16,948 nt of DNA from assembly GCA_025360235.1 (NCBI GenBank), contig JANYCO010000055.1:1-16948 (forward strand), in the 5' to 3' direction. A program made the translations under genes and the position numbers. Under the pieces are notes generated by a model, which worked only from the letters and a program-made list of their open reading frames with translations, did not search any database and was not told where the DNA came from. Shown piece after piece: positions 1-6,389 of the stretch. Position 1 is the first letter of the stretch; each line of letters opens with the position of its first letter. The DNA is from Cytophagales bacterium (GTDB lineage: Bacteria; Bacteroidota; Bacteroidia; Cytophagales; Cytophagaceae).

Positions 1-810
1 GGCATCCAACCGGTCATGATTTACAGCACCCCATTTTTTGTCATCCGTGAGATAATAGGAGCAAGAAGCCTTAATTGTTTCAGTAAGCAATTTTAAGTCA
101 GGAAAAAATTCCTTTCCTTTTTCATGAAGCGTTTGCGCTGCTTTTTCAGGATTAGCCACCACTTCTTTATATGCTTTTGTGGTGACATCAAAAAAATTCT
201 GTAATACAAAAGAATAGTCCGTTACAAATTCACGGTTCGCAATGATTAGGCTGCAAGGTCCGTAAGGAATTCCGGCATCTTCGGGACTGAAAAAATTTAA
301 TTCAATTCCTTTGAGTCTGGCTTCCACCACTTCTATGTTTTTAAAAAGCCAGACAAAGTCAATGGAGCCATCAAAGAGTAATTTGTATATGTCGAGTATC
401 TGAGGAGTAACAGAGTTATAGTTGCCCCCTGTGAGTTGACTGATAACGGGCTTTTCGAAAGGGATTTCTAAGGCCGCATATGTTTTGCCGTTTAATTTTT
501 CAAAGGAATCGATCCCTTTGTTTTTTACAGTGGCAAAGGTGGTTGGAGTGCCCTGTAGTATTGCGGCTATTGCCATTAATTCTTTGTAACCGTTCTGATG
601 AGATTTAACAACCATTTCGCAAGGTGCAATAGCAAGTGAAACCTGTTTCCGGAAAAGTTTCTCAATAGGTGCAATTTCTTCCTGGTTGTTTTCTGCCGAA
701 ATTAATTCTATCTCTAATCCTGCTTCCTTATACCAACCGTTTAATAAAGCCAAATAAAGGCCTGCATGGTTAGCATTTGGTGTCCAGTCCAGAGCGATTT
801 TTATTTTCAT
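1..810 (-). CDS. NMT1/THI5-type substrate-binding protein, thiamine-precursor related (3' end outside window)
   Basis: The frame is open for 270 codons from the ATG at 810 to the window edge, so the C-terminus is missing. The N-terminus has the start typical of the NMT1/THI5 (ThiY-like) periplasmic-binding fold, DWTPNANHAGLYLA at residues 8-21. Further family-like text follows: GWYKEAGLEIELIS, then FEKLNGKTYAALEIPFEKP, then GIPYGPCSLIIAN. In this family such proteins bind pyrimidine precursors of thiamine (formylaminopyrimidine, HMP). The yeast THI5 HMP-P synthases are relatives, but their Cys-rich CCCFC motif is absent here, so a binding role is more likely. The gene starts 29 nt after the TonB receptor stop and should share its TPP-riboswitch transcript. 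There is no signal peptide: residue 1 lies directly before the mature fold and no upstream ATG offers one. This is odd for a periplasmic protein. The family call is secure; the ligand is inferred from context. Confidence 0.85.
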   Translation of the reverse strand, partial: MKIKIALDWTPNANHAGLYLALLNGWYKEAGLEIELISAENNQEEIAPIEKLFRKQVSLAIAPCEMVVKSHQNGYKELMAIAAILQGTPTTFATVKNKGIDSFEKLNGKTYAALEIPFEKPVISQLTGGNYNSVTPQILDIYKLLFDGSIDFVWLFKNIEVVEARLKGIELNFFSPEDAGIPYGPCSLIIANREFVTDYSFVLQNFFDVTTKAYKEVVANPEKAAQTLHEKGKEFFPDLKLLTETIKASCSYYLTDDKKWGAVNHDRLDA

Positions 811-839
811 CCTATAATATAAATAGAAAAGTTGATAAT

Positions 840-3239
840 TTAAAATTTCATATTCAATGTTACAAAGAAATTCCTGGTTGCTGCAGGGTAATAAGAAGAG
901 TAGGCTACTCTTGTGAGCACCCCACTTCCGCTTTGATTGAAGTAATTGTTTGGTGTTCCAGAGTTATAATATTTCGTATTTGTAAAATTGTTGAGTTGAA
1001 AACTTAAGGTGTGATCGCCTGTTTTTATGAATGAGTTAAGTTTGATCGCTAATCTTAAATCGGCAAAGAAGAAGGAAGGAGTAGAAAGCGTTTTGTTGTT
1101 GGTATTGTCCAGATACATTCTGCTTACATATTTTCCTATTACATCCAAAGACAACCAGGAAACAGGAGTAAGACGAATTCCCTGGTTGAGCGTAATGGTA
1201 GGAGTAAGAACAGGGATAGCATTTTTTATGGTAGTAGCTTTTGTTGTATAGGTATCGGCTCCGGTACTGTCAAAAATTTCGAAATTTTGAGTGTAGGTTT
1301 TGATACGGTTGTAACTAAAGCCTGAAGTATTCATTACTGCAAATACTTTATTGACCTGCCACATCCAGTCCAGTTCGATCCCTCTTCTGAAACTCTGAGG
1401 AACATTTTTTCGGATAGAATAACCAAAATAATTCAACGCACCGGTAGCAGCAATTTCATTCCTGAATTCCATGAAATAAATATTAGTATTCAATTTCACT
1501 TTCTTCGAGCGGATTTCATTTCCGACCTCAACGTTGTAAATGGTTTCTGGCTTCACATCAGATTGTTTGATGTCAAAATTCGCACGGTCATCACCCATGT
1601 AATCGATACGGGTAGGCTCACGGGTTGTTTTTCCTCCGGTAAGGTAAAAACTGTTTTTAGAAGAAACATTATAGCGCGCGCCTACCTTAGGGTTGAAGAA
1701 CAGCCAATTCATATTATCTACCTTAAAAGTATCTCTGAAAATTGGTTTGTCTACCGCTTTATATTGGAAGGCTACTGCACGGAGTTGTGCATCGCCAAAG
1801 AGAAGTGCTTTTTCAGAAAGATTATATTGTAGCTTTGCAAACGAACTCAACTCTTGTTTGTACCCGGTGTTGCTGTAGGCTTCATGATCTGTGCCTATAG
1901 ATGCAGGTAGATTTTGCGCCCATTTCACCTGCATATAGTGTTTCGATTGAAACATATTTCCATGAATCCCAATATTTAATTTTATTCTACTTGTAGTATA
2001 GTTCAGGAATGCCATGGCACCATAAAACGATTGATTCAGTTTGTAACTTGCAAGAACATTCGTAGTGGTATGAGCAGAATCTATGTTAGGCATGTTCAGA
2101 TAAGCATAGCCATAATCTTTAAAGAACAAATCAAAAAAGCCATCGCCTTTTACAAAATAAGCAGAGCTTACAAAATTTAATTTTTTGTTGAATTCATAGG
2201 TGTATTGAACCTGATGAAAGGTTTGTTGAAACTGATCTTTGTTTTCACTTCCTAAAGGGTTGTAGGTTCTGTTGGTGTCAAGAATAGATTTGTCTGTAGC
2301 AACATAAGCCAATGTAGAATGTGCCTGGCCGCCAAAGGAATTTATTTTTAATAAGGATTTTTTTCCGTAATAAGCACCACTCACAAAATAGCTAGTGATG
2401 TTGGCAGCTGAATGGTTACGATATCCGTTTGTACCTACATTGGATATTCTGCCATAGAAGGCGACTTTATTTTTAAGTAAACCAGTATGAAATTCTCCCG
2501 CCAATCTTCTGGAAACAAAAGAACCGTAACCGGAAGAAAAACCGAAAGAGGGTTTTTGTGCAAGATCAGTACTCACCATATTTACCGCACCACCAAAGGA
2601 AGCAGCCCCATTGGTAGAAGTTCCAACACCTCTTTGGATCTGAATGCTTTTCAAACTAGTAGCGAGGTCTGCAAAATTATTGAAATAGTATCCTTGCGTT
2701 TCCGGGTCATTTACCGGGATCGCGTTTATAGTCATGTTGATCCTGGTTTGGTCGATCCCCCTTAATCTATAATAAGAATAACCAATTCCATTCCCTGTTT
2801 CAGAATAAGTATTTACAGACGGCGCATTATTTATTAAGGCTGGTATATCATGTCCAAAATATTTTGATTTGATTTCCGCCTGCGACATATTGTACTGTGT
2901 AACAGGAGTCATACTGTTGGCCCGGATGGCCGTTACTACAATCTCTTCACTGACTTTTTCTATAGGCAACAGAGAAAAATTTATGAGTACATCTTTGTCA
3001 GAAACAACAACCGTTTGCTGAGAAGGAGTGTACCCAACGGCGTTAATTTTAAGTGTATAAGAACCTGCCGGAAGGTTGTTGAGTTCAAAGTATCCTTTCT
3101 CATTTGTAACCGTTCTGATGTTCTGTTCAACGATAATGACATCTGCATTTTCTACTGCTATGCTATCTTTTGAATCAGTAACAGTACCTTTAATAGAAAA
3201 ATTTAGCAATTGTGAAAAGAGTAAAATGTAATTTAACAT
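840..3239 (-). CDS. TonB-dependent outer-membrane receptor, predicted thiamine/thiamine-precursor uptake
   Basis: This 799-residue protein has the usual Bacteroidota receptor layout. A short hydrophobic leader (residues 2-14) is followed by a carboxypeptidase-regulatory-like domain at about 15-92 (KGTVTD, then NEKGYFELNNLPAGSYTL). The plug domain is at about 98-225 (YYRLRGIDQTRINMTINAIP, then IQIQRGVGTSTNGAASFGGA). The rest is a beta-barrel ending in an aromatic residue (FFVTLNMKF). Such receptors import scarce ligands across the outer membrane using TonB/ExbBD energy. The gene is preceded by a TPP riboswitch and followed by a ThiY-like gene, so thiamine or a precursor is the likely substrate; TPP-regulated receptors of this kind have been predicted in Bacteroidota by comparative genomics. 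An in-frame stop lies 13-15 nt before the ATG, so this start is the only Met option. The leader lacks the usual basic residues, making the signal peptide weak but plausible. Confidence 0.93.
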   Translation of the reverse strand: MLNYILLFSQLLNFSIKGTVTDSKDSIAVENADVIIVEQNIRTVTNEKGYFELNNLPAGSYTLKINAVGYTPSQQTVVVSDKDVLINFSLLPIEKVSEEIVVTAIRANSMTPVTQYNMSQAEIKSKYFGHDIPALINNAPSVNTYSETGNGIGYSYYRLRGIDQTRINMTINAIPVNDPETQGYYFNNFADLATSLKSIQIQRGVGTSTNGAASFGGAVNMVSTDLAQKPSFGFSSGYGSFVSRRLAGEFHTGLLKNKVAFYGRISNVGTNGYRNHSAANITSYFVSGAYYGKKSLLKINSFGGQAHSTLAYVATDKSILDTNRTYNPLGSENKDQFQQTFHQVQYTYEFNKKLNFVSSAYFVKGDGFFDLFFKDYGYAYLNMPNIDSAHTTTNVLASYKLNQSFYGAMAFLNYTTSRIKLNIGIHGNMFQSKHYMQVKWAQNLPASIGTDHEAYSNTGYKQELSSFAKLQYNLSEKALLFGDAQLRAVAFQYKAVDKPIFRDTFKVDNMNWLFFNPKVGARYNVSSKNSFYLTGGKTTREPTRIDYMGDDRANFDIKQSDVKPETIYNVEVGNEIRSKKVKLNTNIYFMEFRNEIAATGALNYFGYSIRKNVPQSFRRGIELDWMWQVNKVFAVMNTSGFSYNRIKTYTQNFEIFDSTGADTYTTKATTIKNAIPVLTPTITLNQGIRLTPVSWLSLDVIGKYVSRMYLDNTNNKTLSTPSFFFADLRLAIKLNSFIKTGDHTLSFQLNNFTNTKYYNSGTPNNYFNQSGSGVLTRVAYSSYYPAATRNFFVTLNMKF

Positions 3240-3394
3240 TGACTTAATGATTTAAATGAAACAAATCCAAGAGAAACGAAAATCAATTCGTCTGGTTCTA
3301 TGGCAATAAATCAATAGGAACAACTGAATACAAGCAGACGTCTAATTCCTTTGGGGAATTACGAATAAATTTGTCTGCTCTTTTAAATTAGAGC
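3240..3394 (-). promoter_or_regulatory. Structured leader (candidate riboswitch expression platform)
   Basis: This is the untranslated stretch between the TPP aptamer and the receptor start codon. It holds nested inverted repeats. The outer arms are AGCAGAC/GTCTGCT (3333-3339 with 3373-3379). Inside is AATTCC/GGAATT (3344-3349 with 3355-3360). In the transcript, GAGC from the outer arm could instead pair with GCUC just after the aptamer (3391-3394), which would give two competing folds. No U-tract follows the outer stem, so it is not a classic intrinsic terminator. Control through translation or Rho is possible but inferred. No Shine-Dalgarno sequence is visible before the ATG at 3239. Confidence 0.5.
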
Positions 3395-3481
3395 CTTTTC
3401 CCTTCGCAGCCATTACACTGATCAGGTTCAGAGGGTATAATCTCAGTCCCGGCTAATCTATGCCAGACACCCCTAAAGATG
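3395..3481 (-). promoter_or_regulatory. TPP (THI-box) riboswitch aptamer
   Basis: Read on the minus strand, the stretch carries the conserved THI-box segments in order: AGGGGTG (about 3475-3469), a variable P3 arm TGGC/GCCG, CTGAGA (about 3445-3440), TATACCC, TGAACCTGATC (about 3430-3419), TAATG, then GCGAAGGGA (about 3407-3399). P2 (GGGG with ACCC), P3 and the CAG/CTG arm near 3420-3407 can all form, and a short P1 joins CUUU at 3478-3475 to AAAG after GGGA. This RNA binds thiamine pyrophosphate and normally lowers expression of the downstream genes when the vitamin is plentiful. It controls the TonB receptor and probably the binding-protein gene after it. Confidence 0.96.
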
Positions 3482-3484
3482 CCG

Positions 3485-3492
3485 CAAAGCTA
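3485..3492 (-). promoter_or_regulatory. Bacteroidota -7 box for the TPP-riboswitch transcript
   Basis: TAGCTTTG on the minus strand matches the Bacteroidota primary sigma -7 consensus TAnnTTTG exactly. Its position would start transcription near 3478-3482, just at the 5' strand of the aptamer P1 stem. No clear TTG -33 element is seen at the expected spacing. Confidence 0.6.
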
Positions 3493-3550
3493 TACAGAAT
3501 TTAATAATGTGTGCTATTTATTAGAATATATTTTTGAAATTCATTCTAAA

Positions 3551-3583
3551 TTAATAAAAAAAGCAGGTTTTGAAGCCTGCTTT
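3551..3583 (-). terminator. Intrinsic terminator of the 150-residue membrane protein gene
   Basis: On the minus strand an 8-bp stem AAAGCAGG/CCTGCTTT (3583-3576 with 3567-3560) with an 8-nt loop is followed by a T-rich run (TTTTTTTATTAA). It lies about 30 nt after the stop of the gene at 3615-4067 and insulates it from the riboswitch promoter. Confidence 0.85.
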
Positions 3584-3614
3584 AAAAATGTTTTGAGTAA
3601 AACTGTAAAATGAA

Positions 3615-4067
3615 TTAAGCAGCTTCGCTTACTTTTTCTACTTTGAATAAGTATTTTGTAAAAGGAGAAATATGAAACTCTACTATATTACCTACTTCAC
3701 AATTTTCATAAATTTCTTTATCTACAATAAAACTATTGCCATCCATATTAAAGACATAATAGGCTTTCTCATTTTTGCCTCTTACGGCTTTACTTGAAAG
3801 CACACCTTTAAAAACTTTTTTTTCTTTTTTAATCAAATCTAGAAAATAACCCCTGTTTGAGTATATGAAAATGACAGAAGACGAGATTGCTATAAATAAA
3901 ACTATATATAGCGTACTAATACCAATTTCATCTGATAAAATTCTCTCAGAAATGATGTAAGAAATGAGTATTAAAATACTGGATAGTAGTAGGTATATTA
4001 AAAAACTACCTTTTTTGAAGTTAAGAAGTTCTCGGAATTCACTACTGTCTAAACTTAAATATCTCAT
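3615..4067 (-). CDS. Hypothetical two-helix membrane protein
   Basis: I do not recognise this 150-residue protein. Two hydrophobic helices are clear, at about residues 21-40 (SFLIYLLLSSILILISYIIS) and 50-70 (ISTLYIVLFIAISSSVIFIY). They are followed by a basic linker (LIKKEKKVFKGVL) and a soluble, probably beta-rich C-terminal domain at about 84-147 (KAYYVFNMDGNSFIVD, then GNIVEFHISPFTKYLFKVEKV, a pattern resembling a small OB- or SH3-like barrel). With a short inner loop, both termini are likely cytoplasmic. It stands alone, with its own candidate -7 box upstream and a terminator downstream. A real gene is supported by its length, coherent domain structure and flanking signals; the function is unknown. 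Confidence 0.75.
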   Translation of the reverse strand: MRYLSLDSSEFRELLNFKKGSFLIYLLLSSILILISYIISERILSDEIGISTLYIVLFIAISSSVIFIYSNRGYFLDLIKKEKKVFKGVLSSKAVRGKNEKAYYVFNMDGNSFIVDKEIYENCEVGNIVEFHISPFTKYLFKVEKVSEAA

Positions 4068-4368
4068 AGTGGTAAGGTTTTAAAGTTTTAAAATTTAGTT
4101 TACGGTAAAGTCTAAATTGTTTTTTTTGGTATTATAAATTACTGATAACAAATATAATGTATTAATGTTTGAAGAAAAAATCAAAATTGGAATAGTACAA
4201 GAAGTTCTTTTTTTTAAACAACAATAACAAAAAAGTGCAATTTAATATTTATAAGGTACTTGACTCTTTATCTGTTTTTAATTTATAGAACAATTAATTT
4301 GTTTCACTAAACCATTTGTACGTATTACTACTAATAAAGTTGAACCTTAATTGATAAGATAATTTGCA
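4068..4368. other. Gene-poor AT-rich intergenic stretch
   Basis: This divergent spacer of about 300 bp separates the minus-strand membrane protein from the plus-strand Cys-rich small protein. It is very AT-rich with poly-T and poly-A runs. Apart from a candidate -7 box for each flanking gene I see no RNA gene or repeat in it. A 20-codon ATG frame at 4165-4227 is too short and unsupported to call. Confidence 0.6.
4149..4156 (-). promoter_or_regulatory. Candidate -7 box for the 150-residue membrane protein gene
   Basis: TATATTTG on the minus strand fits TAnnTTTG and lies about 80 nt before the start codon at 4067. The nearest CAA on the plus strand (a minus-strand TTG) is about 25 nt away, longer than the usual 19-21, so support is moderate at best. 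Confidence 0.35.
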
Positions 4369-4376
4369 TAACTTTG
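4369..4376 (+). promoter_or_regulatory. -7 box placing the transcript start at the ATG of the Cys-rich small gene
   Basis: TAACTTTG is an exact TAnnTTTG match ending 3 nt before the ATG at 4380. In Bacteroidota the start site falls a few bases after this box, so the mRNA would begin at or within a base or two of the start codon, that is, leaderless. A TTG at the preferred -33 spacing is not seen. Confidence 0.5.
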
Positions 4377-4379
4377 GGC

Positions 4380-4553
4380 ATGACTACATGTGGATATATA
4401 TGCCCAATATGTGAAGGAAATGGCCTTAAGGAAGATGGTTCAAATTGTGATTGGTGTGTGGATAGTAAATCAGAAGTAGCACAAAAAGCGATTATTGAGG
4501 ATTGGATTGAAAAAGTTCATCAGGGATCCTGTTGCAGTGATTCTAAGGAGTAA
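4380..4553 (+). CDS. Small Cys-rich (zinc-ribbon-like) protein, 57 residues
   Basis: An uninterrupted 57-codon frame starts with ATG at 4380 and ends with TAA at 4551-4553. The N-terminal half has a metal-binding pattern resembling the DnaJ-type zinc finger: C4, then CPICEGNG (residues 8-15), then CDWC (residues 23-26). The middle is a likely amphipathic helix (SEVAQKAIIEDWIEKVHQG), and the C-terminus has a further Cys pair, CCSD (51-54). Four cysteines in two CxxC pairs could hold one zinc. Reading-frame reality is supported by this patterned composition in an otherwise AT-rich spacer and by an exact -7 box just upstream. I do not know its partner; zinc binding is inferred from the Cys spacing. 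It converges on rnhA with a gap of about 50 nt. Confidence 0.7.
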   Translation: MTTCGYICPICEGNGLKEDGSNCDWCVDSKSEVAQKAIIEDWIEKVHQGSCCSDSKE

Positions 4554-4606
4554 ATAAAAATTTCTAAGTAAGAGCTTTTCTTGCTGTATGCCGTTACTCT
4601 TGCTGA

Positions 4607-5065
4607 TTAGACCCTTTCTTCACTTTCATATCCGAAGTCTGCCTTTAGACCACTACTCATTGCTGCGGCCACTGCCAATTGATCACATCGTTCATTTTCA
4701 GGATGGCCAGCATGTCCTTTTAACCAGATAAATTTTACTTTATGTTTTTTATAGATATAAATGAATCGTCTCCATAAGTCTTCATTTTTTTTATCTTTAA
4801 AATTTTTCTTCTCCCAGTCCCATATCCAGCCTTTCTCAACAGAATCTACCACATATTTAGAATCGGAGTGAATAGTCACAACACTCTCAGGCTCTTTGAG
4901 TGTTTCCAGTCCCACAATTGCTGCCAGCAATTCCATTCGGTTGTTTGTAGTTCTACGAAACCCTTCACTAAGCTCTTTACGATGTTGTTTAAAAGTAAGC
5001 ACAACGCCATATCCCCCTGGTCCTGGATTTCCTCTTGAAGAGCCGTCAGTATAAATGTTGATCAC
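4607..5065 (-). CDS. rnhA: Ribonuclease HI
   Basis: This 152-residue protein is a full-length RNase HI, close to the 155 of the E. coli enzyme. It cleaves the RNA strand of RNA-DNA hybrids, removing R-loops and primers in the cytoplasm. The acidic metal-binding residues are all present: D7 in YTDGSSRGNPGPGG, E45 in NNRMELLAAI, D68 in HSDSKYVVD and D128 in NERCDQLA. The loop histidine H118 (WLKGHAGH) and the Trp-rich substrate-handle region (GWIWDWEKKNFKDKKNEDLW) are also there. The start ATG fits the family N-terminus exactly. A TATCTTTG -7 box lies about 30 nt upstream, suggesting a transcript of its own. Nothing is unusual in the protein. Confidence 0.97.
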   Translation of the reverse strand: MINIYTDGSSRGNPGPGGYGVVLTFKQHRKELSEGFRRTTNNRMELLAAIVGLETLKEPESVVTIHSDSKYVVDSVEKGWIWDWEKKNFKDKKNEDLWRRFIYIYKKHKVKFIWLKGHAGHPENERCDQLAVAAAMSSGLKADFGYESEERV

Positions 5066-5070
5066 TAATA

Positions 5071-5147
5071 TTAATTGTTAATGATTAATAGAGCAAAGAT
5101 AATTTTAATTTAATCATTTACCATTAACAATTTGTCATTAACAATTA
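5071..5147. repeat. Short AT-rich inverted and direct repeats upstream of rnhA
   Basis: The 11-mer AATTGTTAATG at 5073-5083 is inverted as CATTAACAATT at 5122-5132, and CATTAACAATT recurs directly at 5136-5146. The arms could form an 11-bp stem-loop of about 60 nt that spans the rnhA -7 box, and the last copy runs into the stop codon of the aminopeptidase gene. Whether this is regulatory or slippage-type repeat growth cannot be told from sequence. Confidence 0.6.
5094..5101 (-). promoter_or_regulatory. -7 box of the rnhA promoter
   Basis: TATCTTTG on the minus strand matches TAnnTTTG and lies about 29 nt before the rnhA start codon. It sits in the loop between the inverted repeats at 5073-5083 and 5122-5132. 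No TTG is seen at the preferred -33 distance. Confidence 0.5.
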
Positions 5148-6176
5148 CATAGACGGGAAGTGCTCTTTCAGATACTTCATATAGGAAGGAAAATTGGAAT
5201 TGAATTTTGTCCTAAATTCTTCTTCAAAACTATTTTGTTGTGAGCGATAGGTAATGTAATCAATGAAGTAAGCATTGTTTAGTTTTTTAAAGATCTTATC
5301 ATATCCTGGTGTGTAAAATTTATTTTCCTTAAGATAAAAAATAAGGTCTGTTTTCGCTTGCTCAATCAATACTGCTTTTAATTTTTGTTTTGAGTCAAGT
5401 GCTGTTTTGGTGTCGAAGGTTTTATATAAGCTGTCAAGTTTTTTTGACCAGCCAAGTGTTCGCTCAGAATATTCTTTATTGAAACGAAGTCCTTTTTCGT
5501 ATTCAATAAATTCTTTTGAATCCTCCCCGTATTTTTGCCGTAAAAACTTTCGTGCCCCAAAATCTCCTACAAAACTCGCAAGATTTTCATTGAAGTCTAC
5601 ATTGTTTTTTACGTATAGGGTTCCATGAGTGAGCTCATGGATAATAAGATTGGCAAGGCTTCCAGGCTTTCGTCGCAGCATACTACTCAGAATTGGGTCT
5701 TCCAACCATCCAAGAGTTGACCATGCCGACACTTCCCCAACATCAGTATCAAAACCTAAGGCTATCAATTTCTTTTCTTCCTCTAACGCTTTTTCATAAA
5801 CAAAATATCCTTTATAGGAGAAACTGCCAAGGATAGGAAATTGCCATTCATGTGCCTTCATCTCATAGGGAGGACAGGCAGTAACTACCCATAAAATGGG
5901 TTTCCCCTTTTGGTCATAAAAGGAGGTGTAATTCTCATTTCTTTTTATCCCTAACGAATCGAAAGCAAATTTTTTAATCTCTTCTATGAGCTCCATCTTT
6001 TGTTTTATCGAATCGGCAATGGTTTCATCTTTCAATACCTCCTCAACTGGTCTGGTGTTCCATACAATACTAAGTTGGCCATACCCCTGAGAGATCCCAT
6101 AAGAAAGGAGTTTGTAATTCCAGACAGAAAGAATCAGGAGTAGTAACAAGAAGGAGTAAAGGATTTTTCTTTTCAT
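5145..6176 (-). CDS. Predicted membrane-anchored zinc aminopeptidase (PF10023/COG4324 type)
   Basis: With the start at 6176 the protein has 343 residues. The N-terminus is a basic-hydrophobic signal anchor (MKRKILYSFLLLLLILSVWN), so the catalytic part is probably periplasmic. Family features are GYGQLSIVWNTRPVEEVL, then HEWQFPILGSFSYKGYF, then TLGWLEDPILSSMLRRKPG. The gluzincin zinc site follows: HELTH at residues 180-184 with the downstream glutamate in FNENLASFVGDFGAR. This matches the predicted aminopeptidase family, for which I know of no firmly defined substrate. An alternative ATG at 6191 adds MYGAT; I prefer the later Met because the basic signal-type N-region begins there. The gene lies upstream of rnhA in the same direction with a 79-nt gap that holds the rnhA -7 box, so co-transcription is possible but not required. 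Confidence 0.87.
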   Translation of the reverse strand: MKRKILYSFLLLLLILSVWNYKLLSYGISQGYGQLSIVWNTRPVEEVLKDETIADSIKQKMELIEEIKKFAFDSLGIKRNENYTSFYDQKGKPILWVVTACPPYEMKAHEWQFPILGSFSYKGYFVYEKALEEEKKLIALGFDTDVGEVSAWSTLGWLEDPILSSMLRRKPGSLANLIIHELTHGTLYVKNNVDFNENLASFVGDFGARKFLRQKYGEDSKEFIEYEKGLRFNKEYSERTLGWSKKLDSLYKTFDTKTALDSKQKLKAVLIEQAKTDLIFYLKENKFYTPGYDKIFKKLNNAYFIDYITYRSQQNSFEEEFRTKFNSNFPSYMKYLKEHFPSM

Positions 6177-6186
6177 AGTTGCGCCA

Positions 6187-6244
6187 TACAAGATACAAGA
6201 TGCCAGTGGTCAGATGCAAGATAGTTAGACTTTAAACTTTAAAC
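6187..6244. repeat. Tandem heptamer duplications in the aminopeptidase-recA spacer
   Basis: ACAAGAT occurs twice in tandem at 6188-6201, with a related GCAAGAT at 6216-6222. CTTTAAA occurs twice in tandem at 6230-6243. They are tiny heptameric duplications with no coding role evident; the first one abuts the 5' end of the aminopeptidase gene. Confidence 0.55.
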
Positions 6245-6328
6245 ACCTGACCTATAAACGAATCGGTATTGCTACGTCCGGACTTCAAATCTGTGAATAA
6301 CTTTCCCTTCTTTTATGAACATATTATG

Positions 6329-6382
6329 CTAACTTAGAGTTAGTTAATTTGTAATTCAAAAACAATGACTAAAAATTTTAGT
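6329..6382. promoter_or_regulatory. Two 15-nt palindromes upstream of recA (candidate operators)
   Basis: Two perfect inverted repeats lie just before the recA promoter: CTAACT-TAG-AGTTAG at 6329-6343 and ACTAAAA-A-TTTTAGT at 6368-6382. The second ends 7 nt before the -33 TTG, and its half-site TTTTAGT recurs at 6400-6406 in the promoter spacer. Position and symmetry suit a repressor site, perhaps for an SOS regulator, but no known operator consensus is matched. Confidence 0.4.
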
Positions 6383-6389
6383 AAAAAAC

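Noticed and set aside
1..810. Yeast-type THI5 pyrimidine synthase
   Set aside because: The CCCFC-type Cys motif of that enzyme is missing at the matching place (GIPYGPCSLIIAN), so a binding-protein family name is safer.
777..2765. Plus-strand reading frames opposite the TonB receptor gene and its neighbour
   Set aside because: They overlap well-supported minus-strand genes and show no domain, signal peptide or promoter of their own.
4165..4227. 20-codon ATG frame on the plus strand
   Set aside because: Too short, no promoter box, poly-T content and no recognisable pattern.
4554..4606. Hairpin terminator between the Cys-rich small gene and rnhA
   Set aside because: Only a 5-bp AAGAG/CTCTT pairing with no T-tract can be drawn.
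5071..5147. CRISPR-like or insertion-sequence end repeats
   Set aside because: Repeats are only 11 nt, AT-rich and unevenly spaced, with no transposase, spacers or target duplication nearby.
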